A stretch of DNA of 64,000 bases from Gillisella taibaishanensis (GCF_001938985.1 NZ_MKIN01000023.1:124001-188000), one strand, 5' to 3'. Shown: positions 40,956-51,219, counted from the first letter of the stretch. The notes: generated by a model from the letters alone, not told the origin. Made by a program: numbers and translations.

Positions 40956-41387
40956 TCACACCGGCGGATTGTCGAGCCCGCCCATCCGGCAGATCTCGAA
41001 ATATTCCTCTTCCGTCACAGGCTGCACCGAAAGCCGCATCGAGGTGACAAGCGCCATCTGCGCCAGATTTGGATTGGCCTTCACGTCCTTCAACGTCACC
41101 GGTTTTGGCATATCGCAGACGGCGCGGATATCCACGCAGTCCCAGCGAGCGTCGCCTTCGGCAGTCGAATCGGGATGCGAGAGCGCGCAGACCTCAGTGA
41201 TCCCGACGACCTCAAGCCCTTCGTTGGAATGGTAGAATAGACCTTTGTCGCCGATTTTCATCGCGCGCATGTTGTTGCGGGCGAGATAGTTGCGCACACC
41301 GGTCCATTCGGTGCCGACGGCACCGGCGTCCTTCTGCATGGCCCAGGACCATTTGAACGGTTCGGATTTATAGAGCCAGAACGCCAT
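40956..41387 (-). CDS. EVE-domain protein
   Basis: Single EVE domain, 143 aa, similar to thymocyte nuclear protein 1. MAFWLYKSEPFKWSW at the N-terminus, WTGVRNYLARNNMRAMKIGDKGLFYHS and VQPVTEEEYFEICRMGG are typical. EVE is a PUA-like fold believed to bind modified bases in DNA or RNA; its cellular role in bacteria is mostly unknown. It lies 5 nt after the yciI gene and 9 nt before the methyltransferase. Confidence 0.92.
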   Translation of the reverse strand: MAFWLYKSEPFKWSWAMQKDAGAVGTEWTGVRNYLARNNMRAMKIGDKGLFYHSNEGLEVVGITEVCALSHPDSTAEGDARWDCVDIRAVCDMPKPVTLKDVKANPNLAQMALVTSMRLSVQPVTEEEYFEICRMGGLDNPPV

Positions 41388-41392
41388 GGATC

Positions 41393-41686
41393 TTATGCCT
41401 CGGGATTGTTGAAGACCCAGTTATAGGGTTTGATCTCGACGCTTTCGAACAGCCCGGCCTTTGCATAGGGATCTTCAGCCGCAATGGCCTTGGCAGACGC
41501 CAAGTCGTCTGCCTTGATCAGCAGCATTGAGCCGCAGGGCTTGCCCGCGTCATCAAGAAAGGGGCCGCCGATCTTCAGCACACCCTCGGCATTCAAACCG
41601 TTCAGCCATTCGACATGCGGCGGGCGTGTCGCCATTCTTAGGTCCAGATGATTGGGCTTGTCGGCGCAGATCACAGCAAACAGCAT
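41393..41686 (-). CDS. YciI-family protein
   Basis: 97 aa with the YciI-like alpha/beta fold (MLFAVICADKPNHLDLRMATRPPHVEWL; SMLLIKADDLASAKAIAAEDPYAKAGLF). Relatives include small enzymes with a His-Asp pair, but this member's substrate is unknown. In a tight run with gpsA (34 nt upstream) and the EVE gene. Confidence 0.9.
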   Translation of the reverse strand: MLFAVICADKPNHLDLRMATRPPHVEWLNGLNAEGVLKIGGPFLDDAGKPCGSMLLIKADDLASAKAIAAEDPYAKAGLFESVEIKPYNWVFNNPEA

Positions 41687-41720
41687 GGCATAGCTCCTCG
41701 ATTGTTCTTCAGTGGTACTC

Positions 41721-42722
41721 TTATTCTGTCGTAATCGGCCGGGTCATCAGGGCATCCACGGCATGGTCGATATCCAGCGCGCCTTCGATGATGGCGGCAA
41801 CGGCCTCGGTGATCGGCATGACGACGCCGTAATGTTCGGCGAGCCGGGCTGCGACGGCGGCAGCAAAAGCGCCTTCGACCAGAGGTCCGCTGCCCGGTCC
41901 TGCGGCATCGCCATGGGCGAGCGCCAAGCCATAACGCAGGTTGCGGGATTGATGGCTGGTCGCCGTCAGCACCAGATCGCCGAGCCCGGAAAGCCCGCGC
42001 ACCGTATCGGCTTTACCCCCCATGGCGGTCACCAGCCGCGACATTTCCGCAAGCCCGCGCGAGATCAGCGCCGCCCGGGCGGATTCGCCGAGCCCCCGGC
42101 CCTCCACCATGCCGCAGGCAATCGCCAGCACGTTCTTCAAGGCGCCGCCGAGCTGCACGCCAGTGCGATCGTCAGAGGCATAGAGCCTGAAAGTTCGGGT
42201 CGAGATCGACCGGGCCAGTTCCTCGGCCATGTCAATATTGGACGCAGCAAGCGCCATGGCCGTCGGCAAACCACGGGCGATATCCATGGCAAAACCGGGG
42301 CCTGAAAGAACCGCCACCGGATGATGCGGCAGCTTTTCTTCGAGGAGATCGGTCAGGAGGCGCGATGTCGCGCGATCGATGCCCTTGGCACAGGTCACGA
42401 CCATGGCTTCGGGCGCCAGATAGGGACCATAGGCCATAGCCGCATCGGCCTGAGCCTGGGAGGGCATGGCAAACAGCACGATGTCGGCATTTCCAAGCAC
42501 ATCGGGTTCAAAGGCAAAATCGAGACCGTACGGCAGTGACACACCCGGCAGCGCCGCGTCATGCACGCCATCCGCCTTTAGATCGGCGATCAGCGATGGG
42601 TCACGGCCGAGCAGCGTCACCTTGGCACGCCCCTCAAGTGCCATGACCACGGCCAGCGCCGTGCCAAAGGCGCCAGCGCCAATCACGACGATGTGATGCT
42701 GTCCGACTACCGTCTCGCTCAT
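41721..42722 (-). CDS. gpsA: glycerol-3-phosphate dehydrogenase [NAD(P)+]
   Basis: Makes sn-glycerol 3-phosphate from dihydroxyacetone phosphate for phospholipid synthesis; 333 aa. NAD(P) motif [38 protein letters not shown], and [21 protein letters not shown] with the catalytic lysine. The ATG at 42722 overlaps the tsaD stop as ATGA, which fixes the start although the frame extends upstream. Cytosolic, monofunctional. Confidence 0.96.
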   Translation of the reverse strand: MSETVVGQHHIVVIGAGAFGTALAVVMALEGRAKVTLLGRDPSLIADLKADGVHDAALPGVSLPYGLDFAFEPDVLGNADIVLFAMPSQAQADAAMAYGPYLAPEAMVVTCAKGIDRATSRLLTDLLEEKLPHHPVAVLSGPGFAMDIARGLPTAMALAASNIDMAEELARSISTRTFRLYASDDRTGVQLGGALKNVLAIACGMVEGRGLGESARAALISRGLAEMSRLVTAMGGKADTVRGLSGLGDLVLTATSHQSRNLRYGLALAHGDAAGPGSGPLVEGAFAAAVAARLAEHYGVVMPITEAVAAIIEGALDIDHAVDALMTRPITTE

Positions 42723-43816
42723 GCCTTGGCGCCTCGTTTGCCGGAGCCCAGTACCGCTACGGCCTGGCCGTCGAGCGGCCAGCGGGCGCGGGGTGATACC
42801 GAGAGATCGTCCGCCGGAAAGCCATGGGCCAGCCGCTCCAGACCGGCCCAGGCAATCATCGCAGCATTGTCGGTGCACAGATGATGCGGCGGCGCAATGA
42901 AGCGGAAGCCGTGCCGGTCGCAGAGCATCTGCAAGGCGCCGCGCAGGGCCTGATTGGCCGCCACGCCACCAGCGACGACCAAAGCCGGAGCCTCTTCGAG
43001 ACCAGGAAATTCCGCATTGAACCGCGCCAGCCCCCGGCCGATCCGGTCGTCCATGGTGCGGGCGATGGCACGCTGGAAGGAGGCGCAGATATCGGCGATA
43101 TCCTGCTCACTCACAGGCGCCGTCGCCTCGGCCGCCTGGCGCACTGCCGTTTTCAGTCCCGAAAAGGAAAAATCAAGCCTGGCTTCGCCGACCAGCGGTC
43201 GGGGAAAGGAAAAACGCTTTTCGTTACCACTCTTGGCAGCGCGCTCCACCGCCGGACCGCCGGGATAAGGCAGGCCGAGCAGCTTTGCCGTCTTGTCGAA
43301 GGCCTCGCCAAGCGCGTCGTCGATCGTTGTGCCCCAGCGCTGGTAATCGCCGACGCCGCGCACCAGAACCAGCTGGGTATGCCCGCCTGATACCAGCAGC
43401 ATCAGATAGGGAAAGGCGACATTGTCGGTGAGACGCGCCGTCAGCGCATGGCCTTCCAGATGGTTGATCGCATAAAGCGGCTTTGCCGCCGCGCGGGCAA
43501 TCGCCTTGCCGGTCATCAGCCCGACGATCAAGCCGCCGATCAGACCCGGACCTGCCGTGGCCGCCACGGCGTCGATATCGCGAAGTCCGACCCCGGCCTT
43601 GGCCAGCGCCTCTTGCACCAGCGTGTCCAGCGCTTCCACATGGGCGCGAGCCGCGATCTCGGGCACGACGCCGCCATAGACGCTGTGTTCGTCGAGCTGG
43701 CTCAGCACCACATCGGCCCGGATCTCGCCGCGTCCGTCACCATCGCGCACGACAACGGCGGCCGCGGTTTCGTCACAGCTGGTTTCGATGCCGAGAATTA
43801 TCAGGCGACCTGTCAT
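42719..43816 (-). CDS. tsaD: tRNA N6-adenosine threonylcarbamoyltransferase TsaD
   Basis: Transfers threonylcarbamoyl to A37 of ANN-decoding tRNAs, with TsaB/TsaE encoded elsewhere; 365 aa. ASKHA fold with [16 protein letters not shown] at the N-terminus, metal-binding histidines in [21 protein letters not shown] and the C-terminal [13 protein letters not shown] and [12 protein letters not shown]. The ATG at 43816 starts exactly at the conserved N-terminus; the upstream open frame overlaps hemC and is not coding. Divergent from hemC with 85 bp between. Confidence 0.97.
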   Translation of the reverse strand: MTGRLIILGIETSCDETAAAVVVRDGDGRGEIRADVVLSQLDEHSVYGGVVPEIAARAHVEALDTLVQEALAKAGVGLRDIDAVAATAGPGLIGGLIVGLMTGKAIARAAAKPLYAINHLEGHALTARLTDNVAFPYLMLLVSGGHTQLVLVRGVGDYQRWGTTIDDALGEAFDKTAKLLGLPYPGGPAVERAAKSGNEKRFSFPRPLVGEARLDFSFSGLKTAVRQAAEATAPVSEQDIADICASFQRAIARTMDDRIGRGLARFNAEFPGLEEAPALVVAGGVAANQALRGALQMLCDRHGFRFIAPPHHLCTDNAAMIAWAGLERLAHGFPADDLSVSPRARWPLDGQAVAVLGSGKRGAKA

Positions 43817-43901
43817 AGAGGTTGAATTGCGTCGATTTGATTGATTGCGAGGAAGGCCAAACATGGGTACGAGAACCTCCGGTAACAATGGATGACTTCG
43901 G

Positions 43902-44831
43902 ATGCAAACGAAACCTTTCCGCATCGGCACGCGCGGCAGCCCGCTGGCGCTGGCCCAGGCCCATGAAACCCGCGCCCGGCTGGCAGAGGCCCATGGCCTG
44001 TCCCCCGACATGTTCGAGATCGTCGTGCTCTCGACCACCGGCGACCGCATCACCGACCGGGCACTGGCTGAGATCGGCGGCAAGGGCCTGTTCACGCTGG
44101 AACTGGAACAGCAATTGCTGTCCGGCGGGCTGGATTTCGCCGTGCACTCCTCCAAGGACATGCCGACGGCGCTACCGGACGGGCTAGAAATTTCCGCCTA
44201 TTTGCCTCGCGAGGACATGCGTGACGCCTTTATCGGCCGCACCGCACCGAAACTGCTCGATCTGCCCGAGGGTGCGGTCATCGGCTCCGCCTCACTCCGG
44301 CGCCAGGCACTGATCCGCCGTCTGCGTCCTGATCTCAAGGTGATCACCTATCGCGGCGCCGTGGAAACACGGCTGCGCAAGCTGGCCGAAGGCGATGTCG
44401 ACGCAACGCTGCTGGCCGTCGCCGGCCTGAAGCGGCTCGACAAGGAAAAGGTCATTACCGAATATCTCGACCTCGAGCACTTTCCTCCTGCCCCGGCCCA
44501 GGGCGCGATCTGCATCGAGGCGCGCATTGATGATCAGCGCATTCAGGATCTCCTGGCGCCGATCAATCACCGCCCGACCTATGAAGCGGTTTCCTGCGAG
44601 CGCGCCTTCCTTGCAGCCCTCGACGGCTCCTGCCGCACTCCGATAGCCGGCTATGCAATATCGGACGGCGAGAGGATCAGGCTGACCGGCACGATCCTGA
44701 CGCCCGATGGCACAGTCCATCATTCGATCGAGGCGGAAGGCCGCTGCGCCGACGGTCTGTCGATCGGCTGGAATGCCGGCGAAAAGGTCAGGGACAAAGC
44801 CGGACCCGGTTTCTTCGACGGTTGGGGTTGA
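43902..44831 (+). CDS. hemC: hydroxymethylbilane synthase (porphobilinogen deaminase)
   Basis: Assembles four porphobilinogens into hydroxymethylbilane in haem and corrinoid synthesis; 309 aa. [17 protein letters not shown] and [12 protein letters not shown] are family signatures; dipyrromethane-cofactor Cys244 is in [12 protein letters not shown]. First of hemC-hemD-mic60-hemY; hemD starts 4 nt later. The ribosome site is weak. Confidence 0.97.
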   Translation: MQTKPFRIGTRGSPLALAQAHETRARLAEAHGLSPDMFEIVVLSTTGDRITDRALAEIGGKGLFTLELEQQLLSGGLDFAVHSSKDMPTALPDGLEISAYLPREDMRDAFIGRTAPKLLDLPEGAVIGSASLRRQALIRRLRPDLKVITYRGAVETRLRKLAEGDVDATLLAVAGLKRLDKEKVITEYLDLEHFPPAPAQGAICIEARIDDQRIQDLLAPINHRPTYEAVSCERAFLAALDGSCRTPIAGYAISDGERIRLTGTILTPDGTVHHSIEAEGRCADGLSIGWNAGEKVRDKAGPGFFDGWG

Positions 44832-44835
44832 CGCC

Positions 44836-45552
44836 ATGCGCGTGCTCGTGACCCGGACGCAAAGTGCCAGCCGCAAAACGGCCGAACGCTTGGCCGCCCT
44901 GGGACATGAGCCGGTGATCCTGCCGCTGGCGCAGGCGCAGCATCATCCAGATGCGGTGCTTTCGGGAATGACCAGGCCGCATGCGGCGCTGGCCATCACC
45001 AGTGCGGAAGCCTTGAAGGCCTGTCCCACCGATAGCCAAGTGCTTCGACCGCATCTCGAAACACCGCTGTTTGCAGTGGGTGCTGCCACAGCCACCGCTG
45101 CCCGGGCGCTCGGCTTTAGCAATGTCACGAGTGCCGATGGCGATGGCGAAGCCTTAAGCGCCTGCATTGCGCAAGCGGCGATCGATTGGAGCAAACCGCT
45201 GCTTTATCTTGCCGGCCATCCGCGCAAGGCGAGCCTGGAACAGGGCCTTGTCCGGCATGGTATCCCTGCCGTTACGGTCGAAGCCTATCGCATGCAGCCG
45301 ATCGACTACTCGAGCGAAGAGATCATCGAGCAGCTTGCGGGTAAAGGTATCGACGCCGTCCTCCTCTACTCGGCCGAGACCGCCAGACGATTTTTTGCCC
45401 TTCCTATCAAGACAGAGGTGGTCGATCTTTTCGCAGGCGCACAATTTTTCTGCCTCAGCCCCGATATTGCCGAAAAGGTGCAGGAACCGTTCTCTCACAA
45501 GGTGTCGATTGCTCCCAAACCAGATGAAGATGGACTGTTTTCTCTCCTATAA
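44836..45552 (+). CDS. hemD: uroporphyrinogen-III synthase
   Basis: Cyclises hydroxymethylbilane to uroporphyrinogen III; 238 aa. The sequence family is weakly conserved, but the two-domain HemD pattern is visible (MRVLVTRTQSASRKTAERLAALGHEPVILP; PLLYLAGHPRKASLEQGL; VLLYSAETARRFFAL) and the position right after hemC supports it. The ATG at 44836 lies 4 nt after the hemC stop; upstream in-frame sequence overlaps hemC. Confidence 0.9.
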   Translation: MRVLVTRTQSASRKTAERLAALGHEPVILPLAQAQHHPDAVLSGMTRPHAALAITSAEALKACPTDSQVLRPHLETPLFAVGAATATAARALGFSNVTSADGDGEALSACIAQAAIDWSKPLLYLAGHPRKASLEQGLVRHGIPAVTVEAYRMQPIDYSSEEIIEQLAGKGIDAVLLYSAETARRFFALPIKTEVVDLFAGAQFFCLSPDIAEKVQEPFSHKVSIAPKPDEDGLFSLL

Positions 45553-45646
45553 AACCACGAAGCTGGCGGCAATTGCGGGCTAACCCCTTTCCTTCCATTC
45601 GATCCCTGACTAATTTCATCCCGTACTCATTGAAAGCGAGGTTGCC

Positions 45647-47119
45647 ATGGTTTCCGGAAAACCCCCACGCCGCTCCAAAAGCACCGGAGAGCCGGTAACC
45701 ATCGACTTGACCGCAACGCCGGTAAACGGGCCGCAGAGCAGCGAAATCGACGCTGAAAAATCCGCAAAAGAGGCAAACATGACCGAGGTGGCCGCTGAGA
45801 GTGCCGGGGTGGACAACGGCACGACCGAGGCAGCTTCCGTTTCATCATCCGTTTCGGACCATCAGCCTCACGAGATGCAATCGCATCAGACAAGGGCCGA
45901 GTCGGTTGCTCCAACGGAAACCGTTGAAGAGACCGCTACGCTTTCGGATGCAGTGCCAGATGCGCGTGATGCCGAAACGGTCAAGGAAGCCATCGAGAAC
46001 GAACACACGTCAGCCGAGGAGCCTAAGGCTGAAGGCACGGAAGATCAGGGCAAGGGTGACGTCCACTTCGGCAGTGCAAGCTCTGCCTTCTCGCCACCAC
46101 CGCCCGATGAGCCAGCTCCACCCTCGGACGCATCCAATTCTTCGCCTTTGGACTCCAACCACAGAGCTTCCTCACCCGCCATGTCAGGCTTGATCGCTGC
46201 CGGCATTGTCGGCGGATTGATCGCGCTTCTCGGCGCAGGCGCTCTGCAATATGCCGGTATCGTTCCATCTGCTGGCTCCGGAACCTCCAAGACCGCCACC
46301 GACCAGCGCCTGGCATCGCTTTCCACCGAAATCGAGCAGTTGAAGGCCGGCACCGCTGCAAATTCCGCTCCTGCCGATGTCTCTGCGCTTGAACAACGGC
46401 TTGCGCAGTTGGAAAATCGCCAGCAGCAGCCCGGCGTCGATCCGGCCACCGTCAGCGATTTGCAGGCCAAGCTCGCTGGTGCCAACCAGGCAATCGATCA
46501 GCTGAAATCGGAACTGGCTGGCCGCACCGAAAAGCTGACCGAGGGCCAGACGGAACTCACCGACAAGGTCGGCGCCATCGAAACCAAGATCAATAGGCCG
46601 CGCGACGATATCGAAGTCGCCCGCGCCATTGCCGCCTCGGCCTTGAAGACCGCCGCCGACCGTGGCGGTCCCTTCCTTGCCGAATTGCGCACGCTCGGTA
46701 GCATAGCGCCGGAAGACACGGCAGTAGCAGCCCTTGAACCATACGCGACGACCGGCGTCACCTCGCGTACCGAACTGCTGCGGCAATTCGGACCGGTGGC
46801 CGACAAGATCCTCTCCACCATCAACGCACCGGCCGAAAGCGCCAATATCGGCGAACGGCTTTGGGCAAGCGCATTGTCTGTCGTCAAGGTGCGGCCGGTC
46901 GGCAACGTCGAAGGCGATAGCGCCTCGGCGATTGTCGCGCGCATCGAGGACAAGATCCGCAATGGCGACCTGAAGGGTGCTGCAGCCGAATGGGAAAGCC
47001 TGCCGGAAGCCGGACGCAACGTCTCCGCCACCTTCAAGAAAGCGCTCGACGCCCGCATCACCGTTGAAAACCAGGTTTCCGACGCGCTGGCGCGCGCTGT
47101 CGCCGGACGGCAGGGATAA
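45647..47119 (+). CDS. mitofilin-like inner-membrane protein (bacterial Mic60)
   Basis: 490 aa. A long hydrophilic, acidic, Ser/Glu/Pro-rich N-terminus (1-175) precedes one membrane segment (SGLIAAGIVGGLIALLGAGALQ, about 180-201). A coiled-coil stretch follows (about 215-310, heptads with ALEQRLAQLENRQQQ and AKLAGANQAIDQLKSELAGRTEKLTEGQ), then a helical C-terminal domain (about 320-490) matching the mitofilin signature. Alphaproteobacterial Mic60 is known to sit beside haem genes and to shape inner-membrane invaginations, as MICOS does in mitochondria. It begins 94 bp after hemD with GAGG before the ATG and is 11 nt from hemY. Confidence 0.88.
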   Translation: MVSGKPPRRSKSTGEPVTIDLTATPVNGPQSSEIDAEKSAKEANMTEVAAESAGVDNGTTEAASVSSSVSDHQPHEMQSHQTRAESVAPTETVEETATLSDAVPDARDAETVKEAIENEHTSAEEPKAEGTEDQGKGDVHFGSASSAFSPPPPDEPAPPSDASNSSPLDSNHRASSPAMSGLIAAGIVGGLIALLGAGALQYAGIVPSAGSGTSKTATDQRLASLSTEIEQLKAGTAANSAPADVSALEQRLAQLENRQQQPGVDPATVSDLQAKLAGANQAIDQLKSELAGRTEKLTEGQTELTDKVGAIETKINRPRDDIEVARAIAASALKTAADRGGPFLAELRTLGSIAPEDTAVAALEPYATTGVTSRTELLRQFGPVADKILSTINAPAESANIGERLWASALSVVKVRPVGNVEGDSASAIVARIEDKIRNGDLKGAAAEWESLPEAGRNVSATFKKALDARITVENQVSDALARAVAGRQG

Positions 47120-47130
47120 GGACAGGCACC

Positions 47131-48687
47131 ATGATTCGTATTGTCGTCTATATCCTTGTTGTTCTCGCTCTCGGCTTTGGCTTTTCCTGGCTGGCGGATC
47201 GTCCCGGCGAATTGCAGATCGTCTGGCAGGGCCAGTTGATCGAAATGAGCCTGACGGCTGCCGCCACCCTGATCGTCGCCATCGTCGCTATCGTGATGAT
47301 CGCCTGGTGGCTGGTGCGCACGCTCTGGACCTCGCCGCATTCAGTGCGCCGCTATTTCCGCGCCCGCAAGCGCGATCGCGGCTATCAGGCAATCTCCACG
47401 GGCCTGATCGCCGCTGGCGCCGGCAATGCCGCCTTGGCGCGACGGATGAGTGCCCGCGCCCGCGGCTTGATCCGCGCCGATCAGGAACCGCTGATCATGG
47501 TGCTGGAAGCCCAGGCCGCCCTGATTGAAGGCAAGCATGATGATGCCCGGCGCATGTACGAGCAGATGGTCGCCGACCCGGAGACCCGCGAACTCGGCCT
47601 GCGCGGCCTCTATCTTGAGGCAACGCGCGCGGGCGCACACGAAGCAGCCCGCCAATATGCCGAACGGGCAGCCGAAGACGCCCCCTACCTACCTTGGGCG
47701 GCCAAGGCAGCGCTGGAATATCGGTGCCAGACCAGCGCCTGGAGCGACGCCATTCATCTGCTCGACCAGCAGCGCGTCGCCGGTGTTCTGACCCGGGCGG
47801 AAGCTGACCGGTTGAAGGCAGTGCTGCTGACCGCCAAGGCAATGGATCAACTGGATGGCGATCCGGCAGCGGCCCGCGACAATGCCACGAGCGCGCTGAA
47901 GCTCGCCAAAGACCTGATTCCCGCATCACTGACCGCCGCCCGCGCTTACCTGCGCGAAGACAACCTGCGCAAGGCGGCATCGGTTCTGGAAGCTGCCTGG
48001 AAGCTATCACCGCATCCTGAAATTGCCAGCTTGTATGTTCAGGCGCGCGGCGGCGACGGTGCCGTCGATCGGCTGAAGCGAGCCGAGCGGCTGGAACAGG
48101 TTAAGCCAAACAATATCTACTCCCTGCTCATCGTTGCCGAAATGGCGCTGGAAGCGCGCGATTTCGGCAAGGCCCGCGCCAAGGCAGAAGGCGCTGCCCG
48201 CATGCAGGCGAGCGAGCGGATGTTCCTGCTGCTGGCCGATATCGAGGATGCCGAAACCGGCGATCAGGCCCGCATCCGATATTGGATGAGCCAGGCATTG
48301 AAGGCACCGCGCGATCCCGCATGGGTGGCCGACGGCCAGGTTTCGGAAACCTGGCTGCCCTATTCTCCCGTCAGCGGAAAGCTGGACGCTTTTGAGTGGA
48401 AGATCCCTTACGCCCAGCTGTCAGGCCCGGTCGAAGAAGGAACGGTCGTCAGTGGCGCTAGCGCCCTTGCTGAACTGCCTCCGCTTGGTCAACCGCATCA
48501 GGCGCGCGAAAACAAGCCGACGCCCGCGCCCGAGCCGGCAAAGCCAGTTGCCCCGGTTTCACCTCCAGCCAAGACTGCGCCGGGAACGGCAGAACCCGAG
48601 CCCTTCTTCGGCGGCGCACCTGATGATCCGGGTGTGCGCGACGGCAGCAAGGCCCAGGACGAAAAGACAAGACTCAACCTCTTTTAA
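47131..48687 (+). CDS. hemY: HemY-family membrane TPR protein
   Basis: 518 aa. Two N-terminal membrane segments (about 4-22 and 42-65) form the HemY_N domain, followed by tetratricopeptide-type helical repeats (about 95-400) and a proline-rich C-terminal tail (about 450-505). This is the enterobacterial-style HemY found beside hemC/hemD, not the protoporphyrinogen oxidase also named HemY. Its biochemical role is unclear; a scaffold for membrane haem enzymes is one proposal. It lies 11 nt after mic60 and 9 nt before terB, so the three are one operon. Confidence 0.9.
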   Translation: MIRIVVYILVVLALGFGFSWLADRPGELQIVWQGQLIEMSLTAAATLIVAIVAIVMIAWWLVRTLWTSPHSVRRYFRARKRDRGYQAISTGLIAAGAGNAALARRMSARARGLIRADQEPLIMVLEAQAALIEGKHDDARRMYEQMVADPETRELGLRGLYLEATRAGAHEAARQYAERAAEDAPYLPWAAKAALEYRCQTSAWSDAIHLLDQQRVAGVLTRAEADRLKAVLLTAKAMDQLDGDPAAARDNATSALKLAKDLIPASLTAARAYLREDNLRKAASVLEAAWKLSPHPEIASLYVQARGGDGAVDRLKRAERLEQVKPNNIYSLLIVAEMALEARDFGKARAKAEGAARMQASERMFLLLADIEDAETGDQARIRYWMSQALKAPRDPAWVADGQVSETWLPYSPVSGKLDAFEWKIPYAQLSGPVEEGTVVSGASALAELPPLGQPHQARENKPTPAPEPAKPVAPVSPPAKTAPGTAEPEPFFGGAPDDPGVRDGSKAQDEKTRLNLF

Positions 48688-48696
48688 GGACCCTTC

Positions 48697-49221
48697 ATGC
48701 TGGAACGCCTCAACAGCTTCTTTCAAAGCATCATCGCCGGCGATCCGGGCAGTGAATTCGATGGCAATGACACGCGGGTGCTGATCGTTGCCCTCTGTTT
48801 TCAGGTGATGGAAGCCGATGGCACTATCAGCCCCGCCGAACGAAAGATCCTCAAAAAGAGCATCCGGGAGCATTACGACCTCGACCGCGGCAAGATCGAT
48901 GCGCTGATGGAGGCCGGCCAGCAAGCAGAAAGCGAAGCGGTCGACTACTATCACTTCACCTCGGAATTGAAGCGGCGGTTAACCGAGAACCAGCGTCTGG
49001 AACTGGTCAGCGTGCTCTGGGACATCGTCTATGCCGACGGTGTGCGCAACGAGATGGAAGATCATATTCTCTGGCGTGTCGCCGACCTGCTCGGCGTATC
49101 CGATCGGGATCGAGTTCTTGCCAGGCAGAAGGCCGCGAAACGAGCCGGCCAGACGAATGACAGTGCTGCTGCCGATAACCAGAATGGAGATCAGCAGCCG
49201 GAACAGCCTGATGCTTCATGA
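48697..49221 (+). CDS. TerB-family protein
   Basis: 174 aa, all-helical TerB fold. Two acidic motifs typical of the family, VMEADGTISPAERKIL and IVYADGVRNEMEDH, probably bind a metal ion. The C-terminal 25 residues are Asn/Gln/Asp-rich and likely disordered. Annotated in databases as tellurite-resistance-like, but no other ter gene is present and membrane-stress or haem-related work is as likely given the operon with mic60 and hemY. Confidence 0.88.
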   Translation: MLERLNSFFQSIIAGDPGSEFDGNDTRVLIVALCFQVMEADGTISPAERKILKKSIREHYDLDRGKIDALMEAGQQAESEAVDYYHFTSELKRRLTENQRLELVSVLWDIVYADGVRNEMEDHILWRVADLLGVSDRDRVLARQKAAKRAGQTNDSAAADNQNGDQQPEQPDAS

Positions 49222-49975
49222 TCCGGCAAGAGCCGTGCCGACGCGCCGTCCGATCCTCATCGTCCTGCATCAGGAACGCTCGAGCGCCGGTCGTGTCGGC
49301 CAGCTTCTTGTCGAAAAAGGCTTTCCCCTCGATATCCGACGGCCTGCGCTCGGCGATCCGCTTCCGAAGACCTTAAACGGCCATAGCGGCGCCGTCGTCT
49401 TCGGCGGCCCGATGAGTGCCAACGATCCTGATCGATTCGTGCATGATGAGATCGACTGGATTTCGGTGCCGCTGAAGGAAAACCGGCCTTATCTCGGAAT
49501 CTGCCTGGGCGCGCAGATGCTGGTCCGCCATCTCGGTGGCAAGGTGAAGGCGCATGAGCGCGAACTGGTGGAGATCGGCTGGTATCCCATCCAGCCGACC
49601 AACCACGGCCGGCTACTGATGAAATGGCCAAAGATGGTCTATCATTTCCACCGCGAGGGGTTCGAGCTGCCCCATGGCGCGACACTGCTTGCGACAGGCG
49701 ATATCTATCCTAATCAGGCCATCCGCTACGGCGATAAAGCCTTCGGCGTACAGTTCCACGCCGAACTGACCCGCGCCATGATGCAGCGTTGGGTAGTGCA
49801 TGGCGCCGAACGCTTTACCATGCCCAATGCCCAGCCCGGCCGGGCGCATCTGGAAGGTCGGATGCTGTTCGATGCGCCGCTAAAGGCATGGCTGTCCGAG
49901 TTTCTCGATCTGGTCTTTGCCGAGGAAGCGCAGAACCTTGGCTCGCAAGAGCAAGCCTCGCGAAGGCAGGCTTAA
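49211..49975 (+). CDS. class I glutamine amidotransferase-like protein
   Basis: 254 aa, a stand-alone triad amidotransferase of the GMP-synthase-like type. Nucleophile Cys98 (YLGICLGAQML) and His183/Glu185 (GVQFHAELT) complete the triad. There is no synthase domain; substrate unknown. The ATG at 49211 overlaps the end of terB by 11 nt. An earlier in-frame start is possible, but upstream sequence lies inside terB and lacks family likeness. Confidence 0.88.
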   Translation: MLHDPARAVPTRRPILIVLHQERSSAGRVGQLLVEKGFPLDIRRPALGDPLPKTLNGHSGAVVFGGPMSANDPDRFVHDEIDWISVPLKENRPYLGICLGAQMLVRHLGGKVKAHERELVEIGWYPIQPTNHGRLLMKWPKMVYHFHREGFELPHGATLLATGDIYPNQAIRYGDKAFGVQFHAELTRAMMQRWVVHGAERFTMPNAQPGRAHLEGRMLFDAPLKAWLSEFLDLVFAEEAQNLGSQEQASRRQA

Positions 49976-49980
49976 CCACA

Positions 49981-51219
49981 TCAGGCCTTATCCGGCGCTT
50001 CCAGCGTATCAATGGTGCGCAGCTTCGGGAAGGTCATTGCCCAGATGATCGAGACCGCCAGCGTCCCTACCCCGCCGACAACGACCGCCGCAACCGGGCC
50101 GATCAGGTGCGCCATGGTACCGGCGCGAAACTCGCCAAGCTCGTTGGATGCGCCGATGAAGACGGAATTGACAGCATTGACCCGGCCGCGCACCTGATCC
50201 GGCGTCCAGAGCGCCAGCAGCGTTTCGCGCACATAGACCGAAATCATGTCCCCTGCCCCCATGACGGCCAGCGCCAGGGCCGAAACCCACCAGACCTTGG
50301 AAATCCCGAAAGCCACGGTGGCAATCCCGAAAATCGCCACGCCGATGAACATGATCGTACCGGCGCGATGCTTGATCGGGAAGGTCGCGAGGAAGGTTGC
50401 CATGGCAATGGCGCCGACGCCTGGTGCCGAGCGCAGGATGCCAAGCCCCATCGGTCCCATGGTTAGAATGTCGGACGCATAGACCGGCATCAGCGCCACG
50501 GCGCCGCCAAGCAGCACGGCAAACAGATCCAGCGAGATCGCACCAAGCACCACTTTTTCATGCCGGATGAATTTGAAGCCAGCCAACAGATAAGTCCAGG
50601 TCTTCGGCTCGTTTGCACTCCGCTGCGCAGGTTTCGGCACCAGGAGAACCAATAGAGTGCCGGCCGCCATGAAGACCAGCGCCACGATATAGGCGGCAAG
50701 GGGGCCAACGCCGTAAAGCAAACCGCCTGCAACCGGGCCAAGGATCGAGGCTGTCTGCCACGAGGAGGCATTCCAGGCAAACGAATTGGCAAGGTCCTGC
50801 TCCGGCACAAGATTGGGCGCCAGCGACTGCACTGCCGGACCCATAAAGGCGCGCTCAATGCCGAAAATTGTCATGATCGCCAGCACCGGCAGGGGTGCGA
50901 AGGCATTGCCGATGGTCAGAGCCAGCAGTAGCGCAACGCAGACCGCGCTGACGCCGAGGCAGATCGCAACGATCATCCGGCGGTTCATTCGGTCAGCAGC
51001 CGTCCCGGTTACCAGGATCAGCAGCAGCGCCGGCAGAAACTGCACCAACCCGATTAAGCCGAGATAGAGCGCGTTGCCGGTGACGGCATACATCTGCCAG
51101 CCGACAGCCACGCTGACGATCTGCATGGCAAAAGCCGCGAGGAACCGGGCGAGGAAGAATTTCGTATAGGCGGCATGGCGAAAGGCGGCGAAACGATCTT
51201 CGGACTGCGAGATGGACAT
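49981..51219 (-). CDS. major facilitator superfamily transporter (EntS-like)
   Basis: 412 aa, about 11-12 membrane segments. TGTAADRMNRRMIVAIC is the loop 2-3 MFS motif, and the AFMGPAVQSLAPNLVPEQDLANSFAWN segment marks the EntS/MFS_3 group of exporters. Substrate not predictable. The ATG at 51219 (MSISQSEDRFAAF) has AGGAA upstream; the longer frame to 51303 is not supported. Converges with the amidotransferase gene with 5 bp between stops; divergent from yggT. Confidence 0.9.
   Translation of the reverse strand: MSISQSEDRFAAFRHAAYTKFFLARFLAAFAMQIVSVAVGWQMYAVTGNALYLGLIGLVQFLPALLLILVTGTAADRMNRRMIVAICLGVSAVCVALLLALTIGNAFAPLPVLAIMTIFGIERAFMGPAVQSLAPNLVPEQDLANSFAWNASSWQTASILGPVAGGLLYGVGPLAAYIVALVFMAAGTLLVLLVPKPAQRSANEPKTWTYLLAGFKFIRHEKVVLGAISLDLFAVLLGGAVALMPVYASDILTMGPMGLGILRSAPGVGAIAMATFLATFPIKHRAGTIMFIGVAIFGIATVAFGISKVWWVSALALAVMGAGDMISVYVRETLLALWTPDQVRGRVNAVNSVFIGASNELGEFRAGTMAHLIGPVAAVVVGGVGTLAVSIIWAMTFPKLRTIDTLEAPDKA

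Noticed and set aside
48697..49221. TerB considered as part of a tellurite or phage-defence ter cluster
   Set aside because: No TerC, TerD or TerE gene is present; it belongs to the mic60-hemY operon.
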